Shown here in pieces: positions 7,760 to 14,540 of a stretch of 14,540 bases of DNA (position 1 is the first letter of the stretch; the number at the start of each line of letters is the position of its first letter). The notes below the pieces were generated by a model. It saw only the letters and a list, made by a program, of their open reading frames with translations. It had not been told where the DNA came from and searched no databases. Location: assembly GCA_964389805.1 (NCBI GenBank), contig CAYMFU010000030.1, forward strand, positions 1 to 14,540. Direction: 5' to 3'. Made by a program: the position numbers and the translations under genes. Source of the DNA: JAGTVG01 sp964389805. GTDB lineage: Bacteria > Bacteroidota > Bacteroidia > Cytophagales > Cyclobacteriaceae.

Positions 7760-7812
7760 AATGCCGGTTCTATTAAAACTTAAATTATTAGCAAACTCAA
7801 AATAGAATTAAA

Positions 7813-8850
7813 ATGAAAAAGAAATTAACCATATTATTATCATTATTATTGTTTGGAGCGGTTGTAACTGCTCAGGAAGATGATAAACCGGGATTGTCCA
7901 TTTCCGGATCTGTCGATACCTACTGGAAATACGATTTCTCTGGATTTGTTGATGATGATGGTACCTCAAATATCAAAACAAGTTTTGCGGATAACCAGAA
8001 CTCAATATCGATCGGTATGCTGGATGTGGCACTATCTCAGACCGTTGGGAAGGCAAGCTTTGTAGGAGAATTTTCCTTTGGACCGCGTAGTTTTAAATCC
8101 ATTCCTACATTTCAAATAGATGCGGATGACGATATTAATATAAATATCCAGAACTTATATGTAACTTATGCTTTCACAGAGAAAATCTCAATGACAGCCG
8201 GTTATATGGGTACTTTCGTAGGTTACGAAGTAATTTCACCAGTTCCGAACTTTAACTATTCAACCTCATACCTCTTCTCGGCAGGACCATTCCAGAATGC
8301 GGGTCTTAAACTTGATTGGACCATTCTGGATAACCTTTCCCTAATGGTAGGTGTATTTAACGATTGGAACGTATACCAGGACTTTAATGGTATATCCGAC
8401 TTTGGGGCACAGCTGTATTGGGCTCCGATTGAGGGATGGGATCTGTATGTGAACTTCCTGACCGGTAATCCATCAGGTACCATCATAGACCTGACTACTT
8501 CTTACCGGATCACGGATAAGTTCTTCCTGGGTCTGAACCTGGCTGATTATTCAGCACCGGATAGTGATGCTGGATATTTTGGGGTAGCTTTCTATCCTCA
8601 ATATGCTTTCTCTGACCTGTTCTCAATTGGATGGAGACCGGAATATTTTAAAACCAAAAGCGGCGAATCCCCGGTATCTGATGAAAACGTATTTACTAAC
8701 ACTATTACAGGAAACTTCCAGATGGGCCCTATGCGGTTCCTTGCTGAATGGAGACTGGATAGCGGATCATCTGATTTCTTTGTAGATGGAGAAAACAATC
8801 CTACCTCTAATGCTTCACAAATTCTACTGGCTGCAATCTATGCTTTTTAA
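7813..8850 (+). CDS. Bbp2/OmpL-like outer-membrane beta-barrel porin
   Basis: This is a probable outer-membrane porin. The 345-residue precursor has a clear type I signal peptide: three Lys after Met, a Leu-rich core, and VVTA|QED with cleavage predicted after Ala20. The mature part opens with a barrel-like strand (LSISGSVDTYWKYDF). It continues as alternating amphipathic strands rich in Tyr, Phe, Gly and Asn with Asp-rich turns, and ends in phenylalanine (LLAAIYAF), the usual C-terminal signal for barrel insertion. Length and style fit the putative beta-barrel porin 2 group of Bacteroidota. It lies 106 bp after amtB on the same strand, and a DUF4468-like gene begins 4 bp after its stop. The position suggests that it lets ammonium or small nitrogen compounds through the outer membrane, but this is inference from neighbours; substrate specificity is not visible. 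Confidence 0.85.
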   Translation: MKKKLTILLSLLLFGAVVTAQEDDKPGLSISGSVDTYWKYDFSGFVDDDGTSNIKTSFADNQNSISIGMLDVALSQTVGKASFVGEFSFGPRSFKSIPTFQIDADDDININIQNLYVTYAFTEKISMTAGYMGTFVGYEVISPVPNFNYSTSYLFSAGPFQNAGLKLDWTILDNLSLMVGVFNDWNVYQDFNGISDFGAQLYWAPIEGWDLYVNFLTGNPSGTIIDLTTSYRITDKFFLGLNLADYSAPDSDAGYFGVAFYPQYAFSDLFSIGWRPEYFKTKSGESPVSDENVFTNTITGNFQMGPMRFLAEWRLDSGSSDFFVDGENNPTSNASQILLAAIYAF

Positions 8851-8854
8851 TTGT

Positions 8855-9433
8855 ATGGTAACAACAGGAACAGGAAAGGCTCTCATCAGGCCTTTCCTTA
8901 TATTCTTTATATCAATATTTACGATTCCGGTATTCGGTCAAGCCATTTCCCTGCCTGTAAATAATGAAGGTAAAGTTGAATATCATAATTCAGTAGATAC
9001 AGATTCTCTAACCTACCTTACACTCTGGGACAATGCAATGAAATACCTGAACACCCTATCCGTTCCCGACCAGCTAACAAAGGAAGTTATGGTAAATGAA
9101 GATTTAACAAAACTATCCCATCAGTTTGGATTTTACTTGATTGTAAAGCCTGCCCTTACCAAGCAGGTCGATGGTGTCATGATGGCGGATATTTTGATCA
9201 GTGTGAATGATTCAAAATATGAATACACTATCAACAACTTCAAATTCATTAAATATGCGAGAGATCGCTACGGAATGTTCGTTCCGAAAAGCTCGAAAAA
9301 ATACCCACTCGAAAAATACTACCCGGATAATAAGAAAAAAACATGGAATGCCCACTTTGAGGCAATTAGCAGTAAAATTGAAAAATTGGCCACTGATTTA
9401 GGGGGAAAAATGATTGAAATACGTAATAATTAA
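8855..9433 (+). CDS. Small exported protein, DUF4468-like
   Basis: The protein is 192 residues from the start chosen here. ATG 8855 is preferred because the N-terminus is then a short basic head, a hydrophobic core (about 11-27: IRPFLIFFISIFTIPVFG) and a plausible cleavage after Gly28 before QA. An upstream in-frame ATG at 8786 would add 23 residues overlapping the porin gene. The mature part reads GKVEYHNSVDTDSLTYLTLWDNAM..., then a strand-rich middle and a helical end (FEAISSKIEKLATDLGG). This order resembles DUF4468 proteins of Bacteroidota, described as having a TBP-like fold, whose function is unknown. The start is 4 bp after the porin stop, so translation is likely coupled; it may assist or modulate the porin, but nothing shows this directly. 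Family assignment is by remembered pattern and moderate in confidence. Confidence 0.75.
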   Translation: MVTTGTGKALIRPFLIFFISIFTIPVFGQAISLPVNNEGKVEYHNSVDTDSLTYLTLWDNAMKYLNTLSVPDQLTKEVMVNEDLTKLSHQFGFYLIVKPALTKQVDGVMMADILISVNDSKYEYTINNFKFIKYARDRYGMFVPKSSKKYPLEKYYPDNKKKTWNAHFEAISSKIEKLATDLGGKMIEIRNN

Positions 9434-9484
9434 AAAATAAGCATAAAAAAATTATCAAAAAATTTATTTTTGCGTAAAAAGATA

Positions 9485-9492
9485 TATATTTG
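9485..9492 (+). promoter_or_regulatory. Candidate upstream -7 element for glnN
   Basis: TATATTTG matches TAnnTTTG exactly, 138 bp before the glnN start, and a second exact match, TATTTTTG, lies at 9465-9472. Neither has a good TTTG at the expected -33 spacing. Transcription from 9485 would place the inverted repeat at 9525-9549 in the glnN leader RNA. Confidence 0.35.
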
Positions 9493-9524
9493 TCCAGCAA
9501 ATTCGTAGTGCATCTCAAAAACCG

Positions 9525-9549
9525 GCTATTATTTTATAATAATAATAGC
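9525..9549. promoter_or_regulatory. Perfect 9-bp inverted repeat upstream of glnN
   Basis: GCTATTATT (9525-9533) and its exact complement AATAATAGC (9541-9549) flank a 7-base loop, TTATAAT. As DNA it is a 25-bp dyad of the size bound by a dimeric regulator. If transcription starts about 7 bases after the TATCTTTC motif at 9566-9573, the dyad centre falls near -43, a common position for an activator. As RNA transcribed from 9485 it would form a weak A/U-rich hairpin. There is no T-run after it, so it is not a terminator for the gene before it. Confidence 0.5.
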
Positions 9550-9560
9550 TTAAAGTCAAA

Positions 9561-9573
9561 AATGTTATCTTTC
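9561..9573 (+). promoter_or_regulatory. Candidate proximal glnN promoter motif
   Basis: AATGTTATCTTTC contains TATCTTTC (9566-9573), a one-mismatch form of TAnnTTTG, 57 bases before the glnN ATG. The identical 13 bases occur at 12013-12025, at a similar distance from the next transcription unit, which supports a promoter role. No good -33 element is visible in this copy, consistent with activator dependence. Confidence 0.4.
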
Positions 9574-9630
9574 TGACAACAGAATGAGGAATAAATTAAA
9601 TATTTTATAACTAAGAATACTAAATAAACT

Positions 9631-11793
9631 ATGGCACAAATTCGATTTAAATCTCTGGAACAAGCGGGCAATCGTACTTTCCCGGAGGTCACAGCTCCAT
9701 CGAATAAAATATCTGATTATTTTGGAGTCAATGCATTCGGGTTGGAAAAGATGAAGGAAACTTTATCTCCCAATGTATATAATAAAGTCAATTACTTTAT
9801 TGACAAGGGGAAAAAAATAGATTCTGAAACAGCTGATGCGGTCGCGGCTGCTGTTAAAACATGGGCTATGACTAAAGGGATAACCCATTACACACACTGG
9901 TTCCAACCTCTTACAGGTTCTACCGCTGAAAAGCACGATACTTTTTTCGATGGTAGTGAAAAAATAGAGAAGTTCAAGGGCAGTGCATTGGTTCAACAGG
10001 AGCCAGATGCTTCTTCTTTTCCTAGCGGAGGTATAAGAAGCACCTTTGAAGCAAGAGGTTATACAGCCTGGGATCCTAGTTCACCTATGTTCATCTGGAG
10101 CAATACGCTTTGTATTCCAACGGTGTTTATTTCTTATACCGGTGAAGCACTTGACAATAAAACTCCATTATTAAAGGCCTTGGAATTAGTAGATAGGGCT
10201 GCAACAGCCGTTTGCAAGTATTTTGACAGGGATGTATCAAAAGTAAACGCCAGCCTGGGTTGTGAACAGGAGTATTTCGTAATAGATAAAGCCTTATATT
10301 ATGCCAGACCTGACCTGGTAATGGGTGGCAGAACTGTATTTGGACATAATCCGGCACGTGGCCAGCAATTAGATGATCATTACTTCGGTTCAATTGCTCC
10401 TCGTATATATAACTTTATGAGGGACTTCGAGATCGAGTGCCATAAGCTTGGAATACCTGTTAGTACACGTCATAATGAGGTAGCTCCAGGACAATTTGAG
10501 GTTGCACCATTCTTCGAAGAACTGAATGTAGCAGCTGATCATAACCAGCTCATGATGGATACCATGCAGAAAGTGGCTGAAAGACATAGCCTGAGGGTAT
10601 TGTTCCATGAGAAGCCTTTTGCTGGCTTAAATGGTACAGGTAAGCACAACAACTGGTCTCTGATAACCAATACAGGTATTAATCTGTTCCAGCCGAGTAG
10701 CAGTGCAAGAGAAAACCTCCAATTCCTGGTGTTCTTTGTAAATACTATTAAGGCCGTCTATGAATATGCTGACCTGTTGAGAGCCAGTGTGGCCACCTCC
10801 GGCAACGACTATCGCCTGGGTGCCAATGAAGCACCACCAGCTATAATGTCTGTATTTATCGGTTCGCAACTTACAACCGTTCTTGATGAATTGGAACATA
10901 GCGGTAATATTAAGATCAAAAAGGGTGATAACATGTATATGAAATTCGGTATCGAGAAAATCCCTGAGATAATTCTGGATAATACCGATCGAAACAGAAC
11001 ATCACCATTTGCCTTTACCGGTAACAAATTTGAATTCCGGGCAGTAGGTGGAGAGGCTAATGTTGCAGCTCCGATGACTGTTTTAAACCTGATTGTTGCT
11101 GAGCAGCTGAAGCAATTTAAAAAGGATGTGGATGCCAGGATTTCAAAAGGTTCTGAGAAGAGACTGGCTATTGTTAGCGTATTGAGAGATTATGTGAAAT
11201 CTTCAAAGAAGGTACGTTTCGAAGGTGATAACTATTCAGATGATTGGGTGAAAGAAGCTGAGAAAAGAGGATTGTCGAATATAAATAACACACCCCGGGC
11301 ATTAAAATCCTATCTCGACAAGAAGAATAAGGATATTTTCGTGAAAAATAAGATTCTGAATGAAAGAGAACTGGAAGCCAGAAATGAAACCATGCTGGAG
11401 AACTATGTAATGAAGATTCAGATTGAATCCAGAGTTATGGGAGATCTTGCATTGAACCATATCGTTCCAACCTCTGTTTCCTATCAGAACAAACTGATAG
11501 AAAATGCAAACGGTCTCAAAGGGATCGGAATTGACACTGGGGCAGTAGTCAAAACAATTACAGAGATCTCCAAGCATATTGAAGGTATTAAGATAGGTGT
11601 CAACGAAATGATCGATGAAAGAAGAAGAATTAATAAAATCGAAGATACTTATGATAAGGCGATCGAGTATTGTGATAACATAAAGGAAAAATATTTCGAA
11701 CGCATCCGCTATCACGTAGATAAACTTGAACTATACGTTGATAATGATGATTGGCCACTCGTAAAATACAGAGAATTGCTCTTTGTTCGATAA
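9631..11793 (+). CDS. glnN: Type III glutamine synthetase
   Basis: This cytoplasmic enzyme makes glutamine from glutamate, ammonium and ATP. At 720 residues it has the length of the GSIII class (about 700-730), far longer than GSI or GSII. GSIII signatures are visible: an N-terminal RFKSLEQAGNRTFPEV segment, SFPSGGIRSTFEARGYTAWDP (about 127-147), the metal/glutamate-binding core with GCEQEYFVIDKALYY, NEVAPGQFEVAPFFEELNVA (282-301), and NGTGKHNNWS (334-343) with its ATP/metal-binding His and Asn residues. The C-terminal third is helical and charged, as in GSIII. MAQ... at 9631 is the clear start. The gene has its own promoter-like region with an inverted repeat and is followed by an intrinsic terminator. 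With amtB upstream it supports a nitrogen-assimilation role. The GSI adenylylation site is not expected in this class, so control is probably transcriptional or by metabolites. Confidence 0.98.
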   Translation: MAQIRFKSLEQAGNRTFPEVTAPSNKISDYFGVNAFGLEKMKETLSPNVYNKVNYFIDKGKKIDSETADAVAAAVKTWAMTKGITHYTHWFQPLTGSTAEKHDTFFDGSEKIEKFKGSALVQQEPDASSFPSGGIRSTFEARGYTAWDPSSPMFIWSNTLCIPTVFISYTGEALDNKTPLLKALELVDRAATAVCKYFDRDVSKVNASLGCEQEYFVIDKALYYARPDLVMGGRTVFGHNPARGQQLDDHYFGSIAPRIYNFMRDFEIECHKLGIPVSTRHNEVAPGQFEVAPFFEELNVAADHNQLMMDTMQKVAERHSLRVLFHEKPFAGLNGTGKHNNWSLITNTGINLFQPSSSARENLQFLVFFVNTIKAVYEYADLLRASVATSGNDYRLGANEAPPAIMSVFIGSQLTTVLDELEHSGNIKIKKGDNMYMKFGIEKIPEIILDNTDRNRTSPFAFTGNKFEFRAVGGEANVAAPMTVLNLIVAEQLKQFKKDVDARISKGSEKRLAIVSVLRDYVKSSKKVRFEGDNYSDDWVKEAEKRGLSNINNTPRALKSYLDKKNKDIFVKNKILNERELEARNETMLENYVMKIQIESRVMGDLALNHIVPTSVSYQNKLIENANGLKGIGIDTGAVVKTITEISKHIEGIKIGVNEMIDERRRINKIEDTYDKAIEYCDNIKEKYFERIRYHVDKLELYVDNDDWPLVKYRELLFVR

Positions 11794-11815
11794 TATCATC
11801 TTAGAATAATAATAT

Positions 11816-11849
11816 AAAGGCAGGCATTCAAATGTCTGCCTTTTTTTTT
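11816..11849 (+). terminator. Intrinsic terminator of glnN
   Basis: AAAGGCAG (11816-11823) pairs with CTGCCTTT (11836-11843). The stem can continue through a G.T pair and CAT/ATG, leaving a TCAA loop. It runs straight into nine T residues (11841-11849), 23 bases after the glnN stop. This is the clearest terminator in the window and marks the end of the nitrogen locus. Confidence 0.9.
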
Positions 11850-11858
11850 ATATAAAGT

Positions 11859-11878
11859 AGCCCCTATATTATGGGGCT
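11859..11878. repeat. Second small hairpin after the glnN terminator
   Basis: AGCCCC (11859-11864) and GGGGCT (11873-11878) form a perfect 6-bp stem with an 8-base A/T loop. It starts 10 bases after the terminator's T-run and is not followed by T residues on the plus strand. It may be a backup 3'-end structure or chance; its role is unknown. Confidence 0.4.
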
Positions 11879-12099
11879 GAACTTAAGTGAAGGCTTCCAG
11901 CAATTTTAATAAACTCAATCGCCCCGGATCTACTTGAGCTCATTATGGCAATCAGATAAATCATTCGCATCTTTTAATTTTTACAATGGCTTTGGGACAT
12001 AATTTTTAAAATAATGTTATCTTTCGAAGCCATATCGAACTTTTTAATTTATAGGTTGTATCCTGAGAATTGGTTGCGACTTTAAAAAACACTAAACAT
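11879..12099 (+). promoter_or_regulatory. Spacer with candidate promoter for the lipoprotein/dehydratase pair
   Basis: This is the remainder of the 306-bp gap between glnN and the next CDS. I see no gene or RNA in it. TTTG at 11991-11994 and TATCTTTC at 12018-12025, spaced 23 bp, form a candidate -33/-7 pair, one mismatch from the phylum consensus. They sit inside a 13-bp block (12013-12025) identical to one upstream of glnN. Transcription would start near 12032, leaving a leader of about 68 nt. Confidence 0.4.
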
Positions 12100-13548
12100 A
12101 TGAAAAACTTAATTATTTTATCACTCACAGCAATTTTCCTGATCAACTGTCAACCCTCAGATACCGAATCGGACTGGATCTCAATATTTGATGGTCAATC
12201 CATGGAGGATTGGACAGCCAGTGAAAATGTAGATACCTGGTCCATAAAAGACGGGAACCTGGTATGTGAAGGAGAGAGATCCCATTTGTATTATACAGGA
12301 GAGGTGAATAAAGGGAATTTCAAGAATTTTGAATTTAAAGCGGATGTAATGACTGCACCGGGATCTAATTCAGGCATATATATACATACTGAATTTCAGA
12401 AGGAAGGATGGCCGGCTAAAGGTTATGAAATACAGGTCAATAATACTTTTGTCGGGAATCCTGAAGATCCTGAATTGAGGAAAACAGCTGGTTTGTATGC
12501 AATAAGAGACAAATTCCTGACGACAGTTGGAGACAATGAATGGTTCACAATGCATATTGTGGTTAAAGGAAACCGGATCCAGATAAGTGTTAATGATCAA
12601 CTGGTTACGGATTATACAGAACCTGAGAATCCATACCGGCCTGATGGCATGAAAGATCGAATTCTGAATGAGGGTACTTTTGCGCTCCAGGGACATGATC
12701 CCGGAAGCCTGGTACAATACAAAAACATTATGGTAAAAAGCTTGCCTGACGATGCAACTTTCGAACTTAAACAAAGACGTCTTGATCCGGATCTTGAACA
12801 AACCATAGCCAACCTTCATGCTGGAGGCTTTCCCCTCATGGATCTGCATGTCCACCTGAAAAGGGACCTTACAATGGAAGAAGCCCTGGCTCAATCAAGA
12901 TATAAAGGGATTGACTATGGGATCGCTATAAATTGTGGTAAAGCAGAGAATTTCCCTATAAACAATGACCAGCAATTGCTTGATTATATTGCTACTGTTC
13001 AAAATGTTCCGGCTTTTAATGCCATGCAGGCAGAAGGGCGTGAATGGGTGGATATATTTTCGATGGATGCTGTAAATACTTTCGATTATGTATTTTCAGA
13101 TGCTATGACTTTTGTTGATGCGGAAGGCAATCCTGTACAGATGTGGATGGCCGATCAGCTTGAACGTCTGGATTTTTCGGATCCGGAAATGTTTATGGAT
13201 AAGCTGGTTGATTATATAGTAACCATATTAAATGATGAACCAATTGACATTTATGTTAATGCCACATATCTCCCTGATCCTATCGTTGATCAGTATGATG
13301 CCTTATGGACAGAACCACGAATGAGGAAAGTGATTCAGGCCGCTATCGATAATGAAGTGGCCATTGAAATCAGCGCACGTCTGAAAATGCCTAGTTACAC
13401 TTTTGTGAAGCTCGGAAAAGAAATGGGAGTTAAATTCACCTTTGGAACAAATAATATTGATTCAAAGCTGGGTAACTTAACATACTGTCTTGAGGCTATC
13501 GACCAATGTGAACTTGAAAGAAGCGATATGTGGGTGCCTGGATGGTAA
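12100..13548 (+). CDS. Lipoprotein fusing a DUF1080 domain to a PHP-like domain
   Basis: From ATG 12100 the protein is 482 residues. This start is preferred over the in-frame ATG at 12070 because it gives a compact lipoprotein signal, MKNLIILSLTAIFLINC, with lipobox LINC and lipidated Cys17. Residues about 26-215 form a DUF1080/3-keto-disaccharide hydrolase-type LamG-like sandwich: WISIFDGQSMEDWTA, then SNSGIYIH, GYEIQVNN, KTAGLYAI, NEWFTMHIVVKGNRI and the closing YKNIMVK strand. Residues about 247-482 look like a PHP-type TIM-barrel: MDLHVHL with His250 and His252, EGREW near 312, and FGTNNID near 448 where an SDxH-like motif would be expected. The usual metal-ligand set is therefore only partly recognisable. 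The dehydratase gene begins 18 bp downstream, suggesting a carbohydrate-processing operon. The protein should be anchored at the cell envelope; hydrolysis of oxidised glycosides is possible, but activity of either domain is unproven. Confidence 0.85.
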   Translation: MKNLIILSLTAIFLINCQPSDTESDWISIFDGQSMEDWTASENVDTWSIKDGNLVCEGERSHLYYTGEVNKGNFKNFEFKADVMTAPGSNSGIYIHTEFQKEGWPAKGYEIQVNNTFVGNPEDPELRKTAGLYAIRDKFLTTVGDNEWFTMHIVVKGNRIQISVNDQLVTDYTEPENPYRPDGMKDRILNEGTFALQGHDPGSLVQYKNIMVKSLPDDATFELKQRRLDPDLEQTIANLHAGGFPLMDLHVHLKRDLTMEEALAQSRYKGIDYGIAINCGKAENFPINNDQQLLDYIATVQNVPAFNAMQAEGREWVDIFSMDAVNTFDYVFSDAMTFVDAEGNPVQMWMADQLERLDFSDPEMFMDKLVDYIVTILNDEPIDIYVNATYLPDPIVDQYDALWTEPRMRKVIQAAIDNEVAIEISARLKMPSYTFVKLGKEMGVKFTFGTNNIDSKLGNLTYCLEAIDQCELERSDMWVPGW

Positions 13549-13566
13549 AAACGATCACTCATTTAA

Positions 13567-14540
13567 ATGGAAAATCAAAAAAGGAAACTCCGGAGTGAAG
13601 AGTGGTTTGGCAGTGACGATAAAATGGGATTTGTCCATCGAAGTTGGTTGCGCAACCAGGGACATCCTGATCACTTATTTCGTGGCAGGCCTGTTATCGG
13701 CATATGTAATACGTGGTCGGACCTTACGCCGTGCAATGCACATCTGAGGGATTTTGCTGAGATTGTGAAGCGTGGGGTATACGAAGCTGGCGGATTTCCA
13801 CTTGAATTTCCAGTGATGTCACTGGGAGAAACCATTATGAAGCCCTCCACTATGATGTGGAGAAATCTTGTAAGTATGGATGTGGAAGAAACCATCCGTG
13901 CCAATCCGCTTGATGGTGTTATTTTACTTACAGGTTGTGATAAAACCACCCCTTCAACACTAATGGGTGCCTGCAGTGTTGACCTGCCAACCATTATCGT
14001 ACCAGGTGGTCCCATGCTCAATGGAAAATGGCGCGGTAAAGATGTAGGATCAGGAACCTTCACCTGGCAACTTGCTGATGCCATGAAGGAAGGAAAGATA
14101 TCAAAAGAAGATTTAAGGGAGGCTGAAGGCTGTATGAGTAGAAGTGCAGGACATTGCATGACTATGGGTACAGCCTCCTCAATGGCTAGTGTGGTTGAAG
14201 CACTTGGGCTAACACTTCCGGGAGCTTCTTCTATTCCTGCCGTTGATGCCCGTAAAAAAGTAATGGCCCATCTGTCAGGGAATCGAATTGTGGAAATGGT
14301 CAATGAAGATTTGACCTTGTCAAAGGTCCTGACAAGGAAGGCTTTTGAAAATGCGATTAAAATTAATTCGGCAATAGGAGGGTCCACAAACGTCATGATA
14401 CATCTTACTGCTATTGCTGGGAGAATAGGTATTGATCTCGATATTGATGATTTTGATCAAATTGGTAGTCAGATGTCTCTGATGGTTAACCTCATGCCGG
14501 CAGGTAAGTATCTGATGGAAGATTTCTATTACGCGGGAGG
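13567..14540 (+). CDS. IlvD/Edd-family sugar-acid dehydratase, 3' end outside window (partial)
   Basis: The visible 324 codons encode the N-terminal half of an [2Fe-2S] dehydratase of the IlvD/Edd family, which removes water from aldonic acids or dihydroxy-acids to give 2-keto-3-deoxy products. The start MENQKRKLRSEEWFG and the stretches GFVHRSWLRNQG, GRPVIGICNTWSDLTPCNAH and GGFPLEFPVMSLGET resemble the L-arabinonate/D-xylonate dehydratase branch more than biosynthetic IlvD. Cluster-ligand candidates Cys56, Cys124 (TGCDKTTPS) and Cys197 (GHCMTMGTASSM) and metal-site Glu88, Asp125 and Lys126 are all present. From memory, they are offset by a constant three residues from those of the Rhizobium leguminosarum L-arabinonate dehydratase. 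The catalytic serine region lies beyond the window. It follows the lipoprotein gene by 18 bp, so the two probably share a transcript. The exact sugar acid is undetermined. Confidence 0.93.
   Translation, partial: MENQKRKLRSEEWFGSDDKMGFVHRSWLRNQGHPDHLFRGRPVIGICNTWSDLTPCNAHLRDFAEIVKRGVYEAGGFPLEFPVMSLGETIMKPSTMMWRNLVSMDVEETIRANPLDGVILLTGCDKTTPSTLMGACSVDLPTIIVPGGPMLNGKWRGKDVGSGTFTWQLADAMKEGKISKEDLREAEGCMSRSAGHCMTMGTASSMASVVEALGLTLPGASSIPAVDARKKVMAHLSGNRIVEMVNEDLTLSKVLTRKAFENAIKINSAIGGSTNVMIHLTAIAGRIGIDLDIDDFDQIGSQMSLMVNLMPAGKYLMEDFYYAG

Noticed and set aside
8786..8854. Longer start of the DUF4468-like gene at ATG 8786
   Set aside because: It would overlap the end of the porin gene by 65 bases and put 23 extra residues before a good signal peptide that begins at 8855.
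9525..9549. Inverted repeat as a terminator of the DUF4468-like gene
   Set aside because: It lies 91 bp beyond the stop, the stem is almost all A/T pairs and no T-run follows.
11302..11715. Minus-strand ORF of 137 codons
   Set aside because: It is antisense to the conserved 3' part of glnN and has no independent support.
12070..12099. ATG at 12070 as start of the DUF1080-PHP lipoprotein
   Set aside because: The added ten residues spoil the compact lipoprotein signal that begins at ATG 12100.
12370..12894. Minus-strand ORF of 174 codons
   Set aside because: It is antisense to the DUF1080-PHP gene, has Cys/Phe/Ile-rich composition and no recognisable motif.
13671..14396. Minus-strand ORF of 241 codons
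   Set aside because: It lies entirely opposite the dehydratase gene, whose family motifs are unmistakable; it is a complementary-strand shadow.

Overview
The window looks like chromosomal DNA from a member of the Bacteroidota. The basis is a type III glutamine synthetase, a large outer-membrane protein of a style common in that phylum, Bbp2-type porin and DUF4468-like exported proteins, moderately AT-rich genes with very AT-rich spacers, an absence of clear Shine-Dalgarno sequences, and several promoter-like TAnnTTTG motifs. I found no rRNA, tRNA, CRISPR array, transposase, phage gene or integration site.

Layout. Positions 1-2526 hold the 3' part of a gene for a large, probably outer-membrane beta-barrel protein; its start lies upstream of the window. 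Converging on it, 6 bp away, is a minus-strand pair mlaE-mlaF (3291-4019 and 2533-3288), the permease and ATPase of a lipid-transport ABC system, without an adjacent MCE (MlaD) gene. A 47-bp AT-rich divergent spacer separates mlaE from a plus-strand SDR oxidoreductase (4067-4777). Next comes a minus-strand 3-hydroxyacyl-CoA dehydrogenase (4891-5781).

Positions 5782-6353 are a 572-bp spacer with no established gene. Its first two thirds are extremely AT-rich (about 16% G+C by hand count over 5821-6180). Its last part is base-balanced and contains an open frame whose stop overlaps the amtB start codon. From there to 11793 the genes look like a nitrogen-acquisition locus: amtB ammonium transporter, a Bbp2-like outer-membrane porin, a small exported DUF4468-like protein, and glnN (type III glutamine synthetase), closed by a clear intrinsic terminator. 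The likely logic is outer-membrane passage, inner-membrane ammonium transport, then assimilation into glutamine. No PII (glnK/glnB) gene is present in the window.

After a 306-bp spacer comes a second, carbohydrate-related pair: a lipoprotein joining a DUF1080 (3-keto-glycoside hydrolase/LamG-like) domain to a PHP-like TIM-barrel domain, and, 18 bp later, an IlvD/Edd-family sugar-acid dehydratase cut off by the window end.

I did not find a convincing wholly new biological system. The points that most deserve checking are the coupled small frame in front of amtB, the perfect inverted repeat in the glnN promoter region, the 12-bp palindrome in the AT-rich spacer, a 13-bp promoter-like motif shared by glnN and the lipoprotein gene, and the DUF1080-PHP fusion.
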